From RBG-13-66-14 sp964436465 (lineage in GTDB: Bacteria > RBG-13-66-14), in NCBI GenBank assembly GCA_964436465.1, contig CAYTCV010000006.1:1-64000 (forward strand): a DNA stretch of 64,000 bases, written 5' to 3'. Below are positions 48,429 to 55,972 of the stretch, piece after piece. Both the position numbers and the translations under genes were made by a program. The notes under the pieces are model-generated. The model made no database searches, was not told the origin of the DNA, and saw nothing but the letters and a program-made list of their open reading frames with translations. Numbering within the stretch: position 1 is the stretch's first letter; each line of letters opens with the position of its first letter.

Positions 48429-49127
48429 TCAGAAAACGCCGCCCGCGGCGAGATTGCTCAGCCAGAACCAGCCGTAGTAGGCGTAGGACACGACCAGAGG
48501 GATTAAAAGGTTGTCCCAGCCGCCGGGGAGGAAAAGCTCCGCCAGCGTCCCCAGGGCGCCCAGGCCGAGGGCCAACAGGACGTTGGTGACGAGTCCGTGC
48601 ACCCCCACCAGGGTAAGAACCACGAAGACCACCACGGCGCTCGTGACGAACATCGCCAGCGTGCCGACGAGGGTCTTGGAGCCCACGAGCTTCGCCTTCC
48701 CCCACTTGTGGCCGAAAACCGCCGCGAGCCCGTCGCCCCACCCCAGGACGAGGATACCCATGACGGCCACGTAGCGGAAATCGCCGGCCCCGATATTCGT
48801 CAGCCACCAGAAGTGCCAGGTGAGAATCGAGAGGCTGACGGCGAAGAACACGGTGCCCGGGCTCTTGTCCCCCGATTCCATCCCCTTGAAGAGGTCGAGC
48901 TTCCAGGAGACGTAGTTGATGACGATGAAGGAAAGCGGGCCGATAATCGCGAAGTACCAGTCGTGGAATATGAAGAAGGCGAGGATTATCCAGTTGCTCA
49001 CCCCGATGTGGATGACCTTGCGCGCCGCCTCGCCGGAGATTTTTTCCTTCCGGGCCAGGACGCCCGCCGTGCCGACGACCGCGAAGACCGCCGCGTAGGA
49101 GACGGCCAGGGAAATCCACTGGTTCAT
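48429..49127 (-). CDS. Dolichol-kinase/CdsA-like membrane protein, copy A
   Basis: 232 residues with about seven transmembrane helices. AARKVIHIGVSNWIILAFFI near the N terminus and LVLGWGDGLAAVFGHKWGKA with KLVGSKTLVGTLAMFVTSAV are typical of the DGK1/SEC59 (dolichol kinase, phytol kinase, CTP-dependent) superfamily. There a GDxxAxxxGxxxG-K-x-x-GSKTxxG pattern binds CTP. A lipid-alcohol or diacylglycerol kinase role is plausible. The ATG at 49127 follows AAGGAGG. A second, related protein is encoded immediately upstream. Confidence 0.78.
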   Translation of the reverse strand: MNQWISLAVSYAAVFAVVGTAGVLARKEKISGEAARKVIHIGVSNWIILAFFIFHDWYFAIIGPLSFIVINYVSWKLDLFKGMESGDKSPGTVFFAVSLSILTWHFWWLTNIGAGDFRYVAVMGILVLGWGDGLAAVFGHKWGKAKLVGSKTLVGTLAMFVTSAVVVFVVLTLVGVHGLVTNVLLALGLGALGTLAELFLPGGWDNLLIPLVVSYAYYGWFWLSNLAAGGVF

Positions 49128-49139
49128 GGAGCCTCCTTG

Positions 49140-49844
49140 TTACGCCAGGGTGAGGATGAGGTATCCGCCCACGCCGGCCACGACGCCCGTGATGATGTTG
49201 TCGAGCTGAACCGGGCTCACCAGCTCGGCGAGACCGACCAGCGCCCCGAAGCCCACGGCGAGGAGGTAGGGAAGCCAGCCGGTGAAGCCGAAGATAACGC
49301 TCACGATGACGAACGCCGCGATGCCTCCGAGCACCCCGGCCGCGGTGCCGATTTTCGACCGACCGCGCGGGAGCTCGCCTTTGCCGTATCTTCGGCCCAC
49401 CATGGCGGCGAGGCTGTCGGCGAAGGACGAGGGTATGATACTGAAGGCGGCCAGGGGTCTCAGTTCGATGCCCCGCCCCAGGTCGGTGAAGAACCAGCCG
49501 ATGAAGACCGAGACGCACAGAACGATGACCATCGCCACGCCGCCGAACCTCCCCCGCTCCGCATCCACGCTCGCCAGCAGCCCGAACCTCATCGACAGGA
49601 CGGTCAGGGCGAGGAAAAACACCACCGGCGCCAGCACCCAGTACCAGTCCGTAAAGAGCCAGGCCGCGGCCAGGGTGCAGGGGGCCACGCCCAGGCCCAC
49701 GATGTTCCGCGCTGAAAGGTCGGATATGAGGCCCCGGGAGCGGAACTGCTCGACGACGCCAATTACCAGGAAAACGTAGGCGACGATGTACGCGATGGAG
49801 TAAATCTGGGGGATGGGCGGGGTCACGGGCAGGTGCACGGTCAT
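49140..49844 (-). CDS. Dolichol-kinase/CdsA-like membrane protein, copy B
   Basis: 234 residues with about seven transmembrane helices. It shares the superfamily pattern IIPSSFADSLAAMVGRRYGK then GELPRGRSKIGTAAGVLGGI, and GFGALVGLAELVSPVQLDNI near the end parallels the other copy's LGALGTLAELFLPGGWDNLL. The CTP-site sequence is weaker: RSKIGTAAG in place of GSKTLVG. It may bind a different substrate or have lost activity. The ATG overlaps the KARI-like gene's stop (TAATG), so the two are coupled. Confidence 0.7.
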   Translation of the reverse strand: MTVHLPVTPPIPQIYSIAYIVAYVFLVIGVVEQFRSRGLISDLSARNIVGLGVAPCTLAAAWLFTDWYWVLAPVVFFLALTVLSMRFGLLASVDAERGRFGGVAMVIVLCVSVFIGWFFTDLGRGIELRPLAAFSIIPSSFADSLAAMVGRRYGKGELPRGRSKIGTAAGVLGGIAAFVIVSVIFGFTGWLPYLLAVGFGALVGLAELVSPVQLDNIITGVVAGVGGYLILTLA

Positions 49845-50851
49845 TATTTCTCTCCCCCGATGCCGGGCCAGCGCAGGTTCTTACGTACCCGGCGGCCGGT
49901 CTCCTCGAAGGGGTCCGCGCCGCCGAGAAGGCGTTCCCTCTCCCGCGGCCAATCAGGTTTCCCGGATTCGGCGAGCCAGCGTTCGGCGAAGGCGCCCGAT
50001 TCGATTTTTTCCAGAAGCGCCCCCAGCCGTTTTCTGGTCTCCACCCCGATTACGTCGGCGCCACCCGTCGCCGCGCCGTAGAGCGCCGTGCCCGATATCG
50101 CACCCCGCATCCCCGCCGTTCCGCGCTCGTACATCAGGTCGGCCAGGAGCTTGAGTTGCATCAGGCACTCGATGTACGCCAGGCGCGGGTCGTGTCCGGC
50201 GCCGACCAGGGTGTCCCAGGCCGCCCGGACCAGCGCCGGGACCCCGCCGCACAGCACGGCCTGCTCCCCGAAATGGTCCACCACGGTTTCTTCGCGGAAG
50301 GTGGTCCAGAACAGGCCGCCCCGGGCGCATCCCACCGCACGGGCGTAAGCCAGCAGCCGCCCTTCCGCTGTCCCGGTGATGTCCCGTTCGACGGCCAGCG
50401 CCGCCGGCAGGCCTCTCGCCGCTAAAAAAAGCCCCCTCAACGACGCGCCGGGGCCCTGGGGCGCGAGGAGGGCGACATCCGCGTTCTCCGGTGGTGTAAT
50501 CCAGCCCCAGGTCACGGCCAGGCCGTGGAGGAAAATCCAGAGCCGGCCGTCCTTGACTTTCTTGAAAAATGGGGCCGCGCCGGGGATTGCCTCGTCGGGA
50601 ATCGCCCAGACCAGCACGTCGGAATCAGCGGCTTCGTCGAGGCCGCAAACGGACAGCTTCTCGGCGCGGGCAACCTCGGCGCTCGGAGAGCCCGGACGCA
50701 GGGCGACCTCCACGTCCACGCCCGCATCGCGCAGGTTCAGCGCGTGGGCCCGGCCCTGGTTGCCGAAACCGAGAACGGCCACCCGCCCCAGGTCCAAGGC
50801 GGGGCAGTCACTCTCGAAGAGGACTCCCGCGTCTTTTTCCGTTTCGCTCAC
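49844..50851 (-). CDS. Ketol-acid reductoisomerase-like protein with altered active site
   Basis: 335 residues, close to class-I KARI length, and colinear with the family. It has VAVLGFGNQGRAHALNLRDA (NADPH), FLHGLAVTWG, APQGPG, DHFGEQAVLCGG, ECLMQLKLLADLMYERG and AISGTALYG. Against class-I numbering (offset +2), D192, E196, E228 and S253 match the usual D190, E194, E226 and S251. The catalytic lysine (K130) is Q132 and the metal-ligand glutamate (E230) is Q232. Normal reductoisomerase activity is therefore doubtful. No ilvB, ilvN, ilvD or leu gene is nearby. The GTG at 50851 overlaps the metG stop. Confidence 0.8.
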   Translation of the reverse strand: MSETEKDAGVLFESDCPALDLGRVAVLGFGNQGRAHALNLRDAGVDVEVALRPGSPSAEVARAEKLSVCGLDEAADSDVLVWAIPDEAIPGAAPFFKKVKDGRLWIFLHGLAVTWGWITPPENADVALLAPQGPGASLRGLFLAARGLPAALAVERDITGTAEGRLLAYARAVGCARGGLFWTTFREETVVDHFGEQAVLCGGVPALVRAAWDTLVGAGHDPRLAYIECLMQLKLLADLMYERGTAGMRGAISGTALYGAATGGADVIGVETRKRLGALLEKIESGAFAERWLAESGKPDWPRERERLLGGADPFEETGRRVRKNLRWPGIGGEK

Positions 50852-52935
50852 GACACCTTCGACCCCGGGGGGATGTCGCCGTCGAGGGTCACCAGCCGCA
50901 GCCCGCCGTCCTCGGTCGTGGCGGCCAGGAGCATCCCCCGGCTCTCCACGCCCCGGAGCGTCACCGGCTTTAAATTGACCAGGACGACGATGAGTCGGCC
51001 GGAGAGGTCCTCGGGCGCGTAGTGCAGGGCGATGCCGGCCACGATGGTCCGCGTCTCCGCCCCGAGGTCCACCTCCAGGCGCAGGAGCTTGTCCGCCTTG
51101 GGTATCCGCTCCGCCGTGAGCACCTTCCCCGCGCGCAGGTCCAATTTGGCGAAATCGGCGTACTCCAGCAGCGCGTCCGACAGGGGCACGGCTCGCCGAA
51201 GCACGTTCACATTCTCCTCCGAAACCTCCAGCGGGCGGCCCAGCTTGGCCCGTTGCTTTTCAATCTCCTCGGGCTCGATTTTCGTGAACAGGACCTCGGC
51301 CTCGCCGAGCTTCGTCCCCGCGGGGACGAGGTCGGGGCGCGCGGCGTCGTCCCAGCTCCAGCCCTCGAAGGCCGATTCGACGCCGAGCTGCTTCGCCAGC
51401 CGAGCCGCCGAAGTAGGCACGAAGGGGCTGCTCACGACGGCCAGGGACGCCAGGGCCTGGCACAGGTGGTACATCGTCCGGGCGCAGGCCGGGAGGTCGT
51501 CCTTGCGGGTGGCCCAGGGGCGCTCGTCGTCGAAGTACTTGTTGCCGGCCCGGGCCACGTCCATCATCAGCTTGGCCGCCTCCCGGAAACGGAATGCCTC
51601 GATGCTGCGGGCCACCTCGCCCGATAGCCGCGCCGTCTCGCTCATCAACGCCCGCGAAGCGTCATCCGGCTTTCCCGGCTCGGGGACGACGCCCCCGAAG
51701 TAGCGGTGGATGAACACGAGCGTCCGATGGACCAGATTGCCGTAGATGTCGGCCAGCTCTGAATTAATCCGCTCACCGAACTCTTCCCAGCTGAAATCGG
51801 TGTCCCGGGTCTCCGGCAGGCAGAAGGTCATGTAGTAGCGCAGGTAGCAGGCGGGAAAGGCGTCCAGCACGTCGTCCACCCACACGGCCCAGTTGCGGCT
51901 GGTCGAGAGCTTCTTGCCCTCGATGTTCAGGAACTCGTTAGCCGGCACGTTCTCGGGCAGGACGAAGCGCTCGTCCTCCGGCACGGAGCGGTTGTAGGCG
52001 ATAATCATCGCGGGAAAAAGTATGGCGTGGAAAACGATGTTGTCCTTGCCGATGAAGTGGAACAGGCGGCAGTCGGGATTGAGCCAGAAATCGCGCCACG
52101 CCTCGGGCTTCCCGTGCTCCGCCGCCCACTCCTTGGTGTTGGAGACGTAGCCCAGGACGTTCTCGAACCAGACGTAGATGGCCTTGCCTTCCGCCCCCGG
52201 CAGGGGAACCTGCACGCCCCAGTCCAGGTCGCGGGTCACGGGGCGGTCCTTCAGCCCCTCCCGCAGCCAGGAGCGGCAGTAGTTGAGCACGTTATCCTTC
52301 CAGCCCACGGCGGCGTCCCGGGCTTCGAGCCAGTGCCGGACGTCGCCTTCCAGGTCGGATAGCCTGAAATACCAGTGGGTCGTCTCGCGCAGCTCGGGCG
52401 CGTTGCCGGTCAGCTTGCTCCGGGGCTCGATGAGGGTCCGCGCCTCTATCCAGTGCCCGCAGCTCTCGCACTCGTCCCCCCGCGCGTTCTCCGCGCCGCA
52501 ATGGGGGCAGGTGCCCTCCACGTAACGGTCCGGCAGCCAGCGCTCCGCGCCGGCGTCGTAGAACTGCTCCACGGTCTTGGTGTAGAGGAAACCGGCGTCG
52601 TACAGGACGGTGAAGAATTTCTGCGCCGTGTCGTGGTGGGTGGGCGAAGAGGTGCGCCCGTAGCAGTCGAGCGAGAAGTCCAATCTCTCGAAGGTGCGCT
52701 TGATGCGCGGGTGGTGATAGTCCACGATGGCCTTGGGCGTGGTGCCCCCGGCGTCGGCGGCGAGGGTGATGGCCACGCCGTGCTCGTCGGAACCGCAGAT
52801 ATAAAGCACGTCGTTCCCCAGCCGGCGATGGTAGCGGACGAAGATGTCGGCGGGGAGGTAGGCTCCGGCGAGCTGCCCCACGTGGAGCGGGCCGTTGGCG
52901 TAGGGGAGGGCGCTGGTTACGAGAATCTTTTCCAT
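50848..52935 (-). CDS. metG: Methionyl-tRNA synthetase
   Basis: 695 residues. Class-I synthetase with PYANGPLHVGQLAGAYLPAD at the N terminus, zinc-binding CPHCGAENARGDECESC near 150, and EGKKLSTSRNWAVW, which corresponds to the KMSKS loop. The C-terminal 100 residues are the tRNA-binding OB fold (FAKLDLRAGKVLTAERIPKA; LIVVLVNLKPVTLRGVESRG). The HIGH motif reads HVGQ, with Gln for the second His. The ATG at 52935 is at the domain start. It appears to lead a long minus-strand block that includes the KARI-like and membrane genes. Confidence 0.95.
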   Translation of the reverse strand: MEKILVTSALPYANGPLHVGQLAGAYLPADIFVRYHRRLGNDVLYICGSDEHGVAITLAADAGGTTPKAIVDYHHPRIKRTFERLDFSLDCYGRTSSPTHHDTAQKFFTVLYDAGFLYTKTVEQFYDAGAERWLPDRYVEGTCPHCGAENARGDECESCGHWIEARTLIEPRSKLTGNAPELRETTHWYFRLSDLEGDVRHWLEARDAAVGWKDNVLNYCRSWLREGLKDRPVTRDLDWGVQVPLPGAEGKAIYVWFENVLGYVSNTKEWAAEHGKPEAWRDFWLNPDCRLFHFIGKDNIVFHAILFPAMIIAYNRSVPEDERFVLPENVPANEFLNIEGKKLSTSRNWAVWVDDVLDAFPACYLRYYMTFCLPETRDTDFSWEEFGERINSELADIYGNLVHRTLVFIHRYFGGVVPEPGKPDDASRALMSETARLSGEVARSIEAFRFREAAKLMMDVARAGNKYFDDERPWATRKDDLPACARTMYHLCQALASLAVVSSPFVPTSAARLAKQLGVESAFEGWSWDDAARPDLVPAGTKLGEAEVLFTKIEPEEIEKQRAKLGRPLEVSEENVNVLRRAVPLSDALLEYADFAKLDLRAGKVLTAERIPKADKLLRLEVDLGAETRTIVAGIALHYAPEDLSGRLIVVLVNLKPVTLRGVESRGMLLAATTEDGGLRLVTLDGDIPPGSKVS

Positions 52936-53007
52936 CAATTTCCCCGCAGGTATACCCAAGAGCAGTGTAAGCGCAAAGTTTACCACAACCCGCGCGTCCG
53001 CGTCGCC

Positions 53008-53036
53008 TTGTCCGCTCCGGGGAGCTGTGCTAGAAT
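53008..53036 (+). promoter_or_regulatory. Promoter of the lipoprotein gene at 53045, possibly leaderless
   Basis: TTGTCC (53008-53013), 17-base spacer, TAGAAT (53031-53036). The GTG at 53045 is eight bases beyond the -10, so transcription would start at or next to it. Confidence 0.55.
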
Positions 53037-53044
53037 CCGCAGTC

Positions 53045-53845
53045 GTGCGGACTATATTGGCATCGGTTGTATTGGCCGTTTCCGCGGCGCTCCTCACCGG
53101 CTGCGGAGGGACGTCGCCGGTGCCGTCAGAGGAACGGCCGACCGTGCCCGGTCCGGCGCTTTACCATGAGCCGCCGCACCGGCTTGTGCCGGACACGGTC
53201 GAGCCGATTATTCTGGAATGTTTCGGCGCGCCGGTCGGCGACGTTTCGCCCTACTACCTGGGCCGCGAGATAATCGCCTGCCGTGCGGGATTGTGGCGGA
53301 CGGATTATTCACTGGAAACCGGCGCCGGCTGGAGCGAGGGACTTCTCCTTCCCGGTCTGGTGACGCTGACCGTTCACCCGCCCTCGGGGGTCGAGGCGTG
53401 GGCCGTGGGGCGTCCGGGGCTGACCCGCCGCGCCGACGTGCTCACCGACGGACCGTCGGTGGGCGTCATCGCCGTTATTCTGGCCGGTAGCGGGCTTTCC
53501 GACGGGGAGGAATACAGCCTGCCCGCCCGGGACCTGCGCCAGGGCGTCGATTACGACCTGGAAATCGTCATCGGCGGCCGCAAAGACGTAGAAACGGCCT
53601 GGGGCGAACGCTCGTGCCTGGAAGTACTCGTCGAGCCCCAGGGATTCGCCTTTTACCTGGATGATACCGGCTGGCCGTGGTCCGTCCGCTGGCCCGGCGG
53701 TTTCGCGGAGCGGGCCGAGTACGGACGCCCCGCCCGGAGAACGACCTCCGTCGAAACGCCGGATGAGGAATCCGAGGCCGAGACGGCTCCGGTTGAAACC
53801 GAGACCGAGGAACCCGTCCCTGATGACGCCGAAACCGGCGCATGA
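53045..53845 (+). CDS. Lipoprotein of unknown function
   Basis: 266 residues. From the GTG at 53045 it reads MRTILASVVLAVSAALLTGC, a lipoprotein signal with lipobox LTGC. An earlier in-frame GTG at 53027 lies inside the promoter and is rejected. The mature part is beta-rich (LIVIGGRKD-type strands; LVTLTVHPPSGVEAWAVGRP; YSLPARDLRQGVDYDLEIVI) and ends in an acidic Glu/Thr/Pro tail (ETETEEPVPDDAETGA). No domain is recognised. It ends just before cinA. Confidence 0.72.
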   Translation: MRTILASVVLAVSAALLTGCGGTSPVPSEERPTVPGPALYHEPPHRLVPDTVEPIILECFGAPVGDVSPYYLGREIIACRAGLWRTDYSLETGAGWSEGLLLPGLVTLTVHPPSGVEAWAVGRPGLTRRADVLTDGPSVGVIAVILAGSGLSDGEEYSLPARDLRQGVDYDLEIVIGGRKDVETAWGERSCLEVLVEPQGFAFYLDDTGWPWSVRWPGGFAERAEYGRPARRTTSVETPDEESEAETAPVETETEEPVPDDAETGA

Positions 53846-53861
53846 AAAACAAGGAGACCCC

Positions 53862-55193
53862 GTGCGCGCGGTAATCGTCACCATCGGCAACGAGATTCTC
53901 TCCGGCGACACGCTGGACACCAACTCGGCCTTTCTGGCGCAGGGGCTCAACGACCTCGGCATCCGGGTCGGCGCGCGATACACCGTCCCCGACGCCGCGG
54001 CCGCCATCGCGGGGGCCGTACGACACGGGCTCGCCGAGGCGGACCTGGTCATCACCACCGGCGGCCTGGGGCCCACCCGGGACGACATCACCCTGGACAC
54101 GGTGGCCGCGGAAATCGGCCAACGGCTGGTCGTGGACCCGGAGCAGGCCCGGCGGGTGCGGGAGGTCTTCGCCCATCGCGCCATCGAGATGCCCGCCATC
54201 AACGAGAGCCAGTTCCGCCGCATGGAAGGCGCGGTCATCGTCTACAACCCCTCGGGCACGGCTCCGGGCCAGCTCGCCCCGGCTAACGGCGGCCACGTCT
54301 GCCTGCTGCCCGGCGTGCCCCGGGAGGTCCGCGAGCTGTGGGAGGCAGGCATCCGCGAGGCCGTCCGCGCGCTCACGGATACACTCCTCGTCCGGTTCAA
54401 GCGCACCGTCCGCACCGCGGGCGTCTCCGAGAGCGTCCTGTCGCAAAGGCTGGAGGAAGCCGCGATTCTGGAAAAGCTCGACGATGCCGGCATCGAACTG
54501 GCCTTTCTCCCCCGCCACGGCCTGGTGGACCTGCGCCTGACGCAGTTCCTCCCGGGCGCGGACCCCCAGGCCGAGGGGCGCTTCGCCGAACTGGTCCGGG
54601 GGGTGGAGGCGGCGGTCGGCGGCTGCGTGTACGGCCGCGACGCGGACACCCTTTCCGGGGCGGTGGGCGCCCGACTGCGGGAGCTGGCCCTGTCGGTGGG
54701 CACCGCCGAGAGCTGCACCGGCGGCGGCATCGGGGACTGGCTCACCGACGTCCCCGGCAGCTCGGACTACTACGTCGGCGGCGTCATCGCCTACTCCAAC
54801 GCAATTAAAACGAAGCTCCTCGGCGTTTCGGAAGAAATTCTGGAACGGCACGGGGCGGTGAGCCGCGAGACGGCGGCGGCCATGGCCCTCGGCGCCCTGG
54901 ACGCCCTGGGGTGCGACATCGCCCTCTCCACCACCGGCGTCGCCGGTCCCGGGGGCGGTTCGGAGGAGAAACCGGTCGGGACGGTCTTCGTCGGCCTGGC
55001 CCAGCACCCGCGAACCCTGGACGGCTGGCCGCCGACGCGGGGGCGGTTGCTGGACGAGCTCCAGCGGACCCAAATCCACGCGGGCCCGCACTTCCTCTTT
55101 ACGAGACAGCTGAAACTCACCGGCGACCGGGACCTCGTGCGCCGCCGGACGGTCATCCACGCCCTGGACACCCTCCGCCGAAGGCTTGCCTGA
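53862..55193 (+). CDS. cinA: CinA family protein (MoCF domain plus nicotinamide-nucleotide amidase domain)
   Basis: 443 residues. The GTG at 53862 has AAGGAG in front. The N-terminal COG1058 domain has AVIVTIGNEILSGDTLDTNS, ADLVITTGGLGPTRDDITLD and LLPGVPREVRELWEAGI. The C-terminal PncC domain has SVGTAESCTGGGIGDWLTDV, YYVGGVIAYSNAIKTKLLGV and ALSTTGVAGPGGGSEEKPVG. It would hydrolyse ADP-ribose-like compounds and deamidate NMN for pyridine nucleotide recycling. The stop overlaps the next start (TGATG), suggesting coupling with the transporter gene. Confidence 0.94.
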   Translation: MRAVIVTIGNEILSGDTLDTNSAFLAQGLNDLGIRVGARYTVPDAAAAIAGAVRHGLAEADLVITTGGLGPTRDDITLDTVAAEIGQRLVVDPEQARRVREVFAHRAIEMPAINESQFRRMEGAVIVYNPSGTAPGQLAPANGGHVCLLPGVPREVRELWEAGIREAVRALTDTLLVRFKRTVRTAGVSESVLSQRLEEAAILEKLDDAGIELAFLPRHGLVDLRLTQFLPGADPQAEGRFAELVRGVEAAVGGCVYGRDADTLSGAVGARLRELALSVGTAESCTGGGIGDWLTDVPGSSDYYVGGVIAYSNAIKTKLLGVSEEILERHGAVSRETAAAMALGALDALGCDIALSTTGVAGPGGGSEEKPVGTVFVGLAQHPRTLDGWPPTRGRLLDELQRTQIHAGPHFLFTRQLKLTGDRDLVRRRTVIHALDTLRRRLA

Positions 55194-55972
55194 TGTTCCT
55201 CCAACTCCTGTTCTACTTCGGCTGGGGCGCCGGCCACGCCCTGCAGCCCGGCCACGGCAAGGCGATAATCTCCGCCTACATGGTCGGCAGCACCCCCGGC
55301 CGCAAACCGGCCCGCGCCGCCCTCGACGCGGTCATCCTGGGGCTCGTCACCGCCGCCACACACACCGTAGTCGTCTACGCCATCGCCCTCACGGTGAAGC
55401 TCGCCGGGAACCTGGTGGACGAGGTCCTCCTGCAGGGCATCACCTCCGTCGTCGGCGCCTCGCTGGTAATCCTGGTCGGCGTATGGATGCTCCGGGAGCG
55501 CATCCGGGAGCACGCGCGGCGCCAGGGAGTGGTAGACCACCACGGCGACGCGGTGGAACCGACCCACCACCATCACGGGCACGACCACACTCACCTTCCC
55601 GCCTGGGCCAAGGGGGATGAAGAACCCCGCTCGCTCAAGCGCCTTATCGCCCTGGGCGTCTCCGGCGGAATAGTGCCGTGCCGCGGGGCGCTGCTGATTT
55701 ATTTCGGCAACTCGGCGGCGACCGAGCTTTTCGACAAGCTGGCCGACCCGCTGGTCGCCCTGGCCTTCTACAGCCTGGGAATTGCGGTGACGATGATTGC
55801 GGTGGCCCTCATAGCGGTGTTCTTCTCGAAGACCGTGGAGCGCCTGTCGGGCCGCCTGCGGGGCGAAACGTTCTGGGGCAGGCTGTACCGCTTCCTGTGG
55901 TGGGCCGGGCCGGTGGTGGTCCTGGGCGTGGGCGGCTACCTGCTCCTGTACTCCTTCAACTTCCTCGGATGA
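55193..55972 (+). CDS. NicO/RcnA-family nickel-cobalt transporter-like protein
   Basis: 259 residues with about six transmembrane helices. GHALQPGHGKAIISAYMVGS near the N terminus is the NicO signature, and a cytoplasmic or periplasmic His-rich loop (THHHHGHDHTH) precedes ALGVSGGIVPCRGALLIYF. RcnA-like members export Ni and Co; others import. The His-rich loop suits metal sensing or delivery. The ATG at 55193 overlaps the cinA stop. The stop overlaps the start of the next glycosyltransferase gene (ATGA). Confidence 0.85.
   Translation: MFLQLLFYFGWGAGHALQPGHGKAIISAYMVGSTPGRKPARAALDAVILGLVTAATHTVVVYAIALTVKLAGNLVDEVLLQGITSVVGASLVILVGVWMLRERIREHARRQGVVDHHGDAVEPTHHHHGHDHTHLPAWAKGDEEPRSLKRLIALGVSGGIVPCRGALLIYFGNSAATELFDKLADPLVALAFYSLGIAVTMIAVALIAVFFSKTVERLSGRLRGETFWGRLYRFLWWAGPVVVLGVGGYLLLYSFNFLG

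Noticed and set aside
53027..53044. Earlier GTG start for the lipoprotein gene
   Set aside because: It lies between the -35 and -10 elements and would be upstream of the transcript start; the later GTG gives a cleaner signal peptide.
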